Assembly (NCBI RefSeq): GCF_001642475.1
Contig: NW_019173933.1
Span: 805,856-869,855 of the forward strand
Length of the DNA stretch: 64,000 nt
Direction of reading: 5' to 3'
DNA from: Fonsecaea monophora
Lineage: Eukaryota > Ascomycota > Eurotiomycetes > Chaetothyriales > Herpotrichiellaceae
Under the pieces are notes generated by a model, which was not told the origin of the DNA, made no database searches, and worked only from the letters and a program-made list of their open reading frames with translations. The position numbers and the translations under genes are program-made. Numbering within the stretch: position 1 is the first letter of the stretch; every line of letters starts with the position of its first letter. Shown in pieces: positions 63,285-64,000 of this stretch.

Positions 63285-63643
63285 TTATGATGGCTCGCCT
63301 TTGACTCGGGCGTTGAGCTCTTCCAGTGAGCTGATTCGACCGTCGTGCTCTGAAATTGTCTTTGGATTCTCTAGACGCAGAATGCTCATATAGGTTGACA
63401 CAACTAGTGCAACAATGATAAGCGAGCTAATGGAAGCCACCAGCCAAGAGTACTTTTGCTAGCTTGGCCGCGAGATGTGGAGGGGTCGCTCTCCAGGCCG
63501 CGAGACTCGACATCATCGCTCACATAGGTTGCCTTGAGAGAGAGATATAAATGTGCAGCATCCTGCTTCACACATGGATTCAGTTCTTCTTCTGCAAAAA
63601 CTTTCCCTTCGAGCGTGTTCGGATCAGACTCAAACAGGTTCAT
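63285..63643 (-). CDS. Small single-pass membrane protein, two exons, hypothetical
   Basis: I read exon 1 at 63524-63643 and exon 2 at 63285-63458, joined over a 65-nt intron (donor GTGAGC, acceptor GCTAG), phase 0, giving 97 residues. Exon 1 is acidic (MNLFESDPNTLEGKVFAEEE). Exon 2 has a clear membrane helix (WLVASISSLIIVALVVSTYM) followed by a charged tail ending VKGEPS. No family is recognised. The frame of exon 1 continues upstream without a stop for about 15 codons (GVCGIRHPKDTRA), so a further upstream exon is possible. The membrane helix in exon 2 lies in a frame that a plain single-exon reading misses. Confidence 0.42.
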
Positions 63644-63911
63644 TGCTCTCGTATCCTTTGGATGTCTGATTCCGCAGACACCAATTTCAACTCATTGCAA
63701 GCCTCCAAATAGAGGTACACGGAACTCAAACACAGTCTGCAGCCCTTGCCCAAGACTTGCGAACAATCACGCCGCAATGCGAATGCAGCTGGCCGGCACT
63801 GTTTGAACATCGATTTGGCTGAAGTCGAAAAGAGAGGCAGAGAGGCCAGCAGGAGATTCAAGGGCGTTTTATGCCAAGACCAATTATACGTGACACGTTG
63901 TCTCAGATAAA
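63644..63911. other. Upstream of the small membrane protein
   Basis: A minus-strand frame (63640-63861) could be a further exon, but no clean splice pair joins it. No other gene is seen. Confidence 0.35.
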
Positions 63912-63997
63912 TCAGACCCTTACCTCATGTAGCCTAGCGGCTATTAGCGTGAACGCTAACCTTTTGCGGAGCAAAAGGCCTTCGCAGAAGGGTCTGA
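63912..63997. repeat. Chain of perfect hairpins enclosed by a 10-bp inverted repeat
   Basis: The outer arms TCAGACCCTT (63912-63921) and AAGGGTCTGA (63988-63997) are perfect complements. Between them lie three perfect hairpins back to back: TAGCC/GGCTA with a 4-base loop (63930-63943), TTAGCG/CGCTAA with loop TGAA (63944-63959), and CCTTTTGC/GCAAAAGG with loop GGA (63960-63978). A fourth stem, CCTTC/GAAGG (63979-63991), competes with the outer arm. The result is a cloverleaf-like structure, possibly the end of a transposable element or a structured repeat; the window stops 3 bases later. Confidence 0.75.
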
Positions 63998-64000
63998 GCA

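Noticed and set aside
1..64000. CRISPR arrays, rRNA and tRNA genes
   Set aside because: No regularly spaced direct repeats of array type, no rRNA-like sequence and no A-box/B-box pair with tRNA folding were seen by eye.

Overview
This window is nuclear DNA of a filamentous ascomycete (Pezizomycotina; a Eurotiomycete such as Chaetothyriales is my guess, not shown). The evidence is eukaryotic gene content (SAGA/NuA4 Tra1, APC/C Cdc16, the splicing factor Yju2, a KDM4-type demethylase), short GT-AG introns of about 47-107 nt with CTAAC-like branch sites, families typical of moulds (TRI12-type MFS, tannase, caleosin, Clr5-domain protein) and a fungal TPP riboswitch ahead of THI4. Genes lie on both strands with no operons. 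Exon structures were assembled by hand from splice signals and reading-frame continuity; where phases sum exactly and a family motif is restored, I treat them as reliable.

Layout. 1-9.1 kb is a housekeeping block: the 3' end of TRA1 (cut by the window edge), CDC16 convergent to it, and YJU2 divergent from CDC16. 9.5-24 kb is accessory-like: a short-chain dehydrogenase, two adjacent homologous PD-(D/E)XK-like (DUF7924-like) genes with apparently degenerate motifs, a four-intron-boundary TRI12-type transporter, an orphan gene with a YW(R/K)TE repeat, a tiny charged-helix ORF and an APH-family phosphotransferase. 24.8-41 kb is mostly metabolism and transport: tannase/feruloyl esterase, omega-like glutathione transferase, THI4 with its riboswitch, a DHA2-type MFS, a small disordered protein, an Mpv17-family protein, a crotonase, a ribokinase and a caleosin. 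40.8-44.4 kb carries no gene I can support. 44.4-55.3 kb holds a secreted CAP/PR-1 protein, a cytosolic carnitine acetyltransferase and a large JmjN/JmjC/PHD demethylase. 55.7-64 kb looks accessory again: a hypothetical protein, a chromodomain-like remnant, an orphan kinase, a transcription-factor-like protein with no DNA-binding domain, a Clr5-domain protein, a small spliced membrane protein and, at the very edge, a chain of perfect DNA hairpins enclosed by an inverted repeat.

Functional links. TRA1, CDC16, YJU2 and the demethylase are unrelated core functions. THI4 is controlled by its own leader: an aptamer lying inside a likely 5'-UTR intron, plus two uORFs that would be read only when that intron is retained. 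The transporter, tannase, GST, crotonase and ribokinase do not form a recognisable biosynthetic cluster, since no PKS, NRPS or terpene synthase is present. The observations I rate highest are the hairpin chain at 63.9 kb, the paired degenerate nuclease-like genes at 11-15.5 kb, the YW(R/K)TE repeat gene at 19.6 kb and the THI4 leader architecture.
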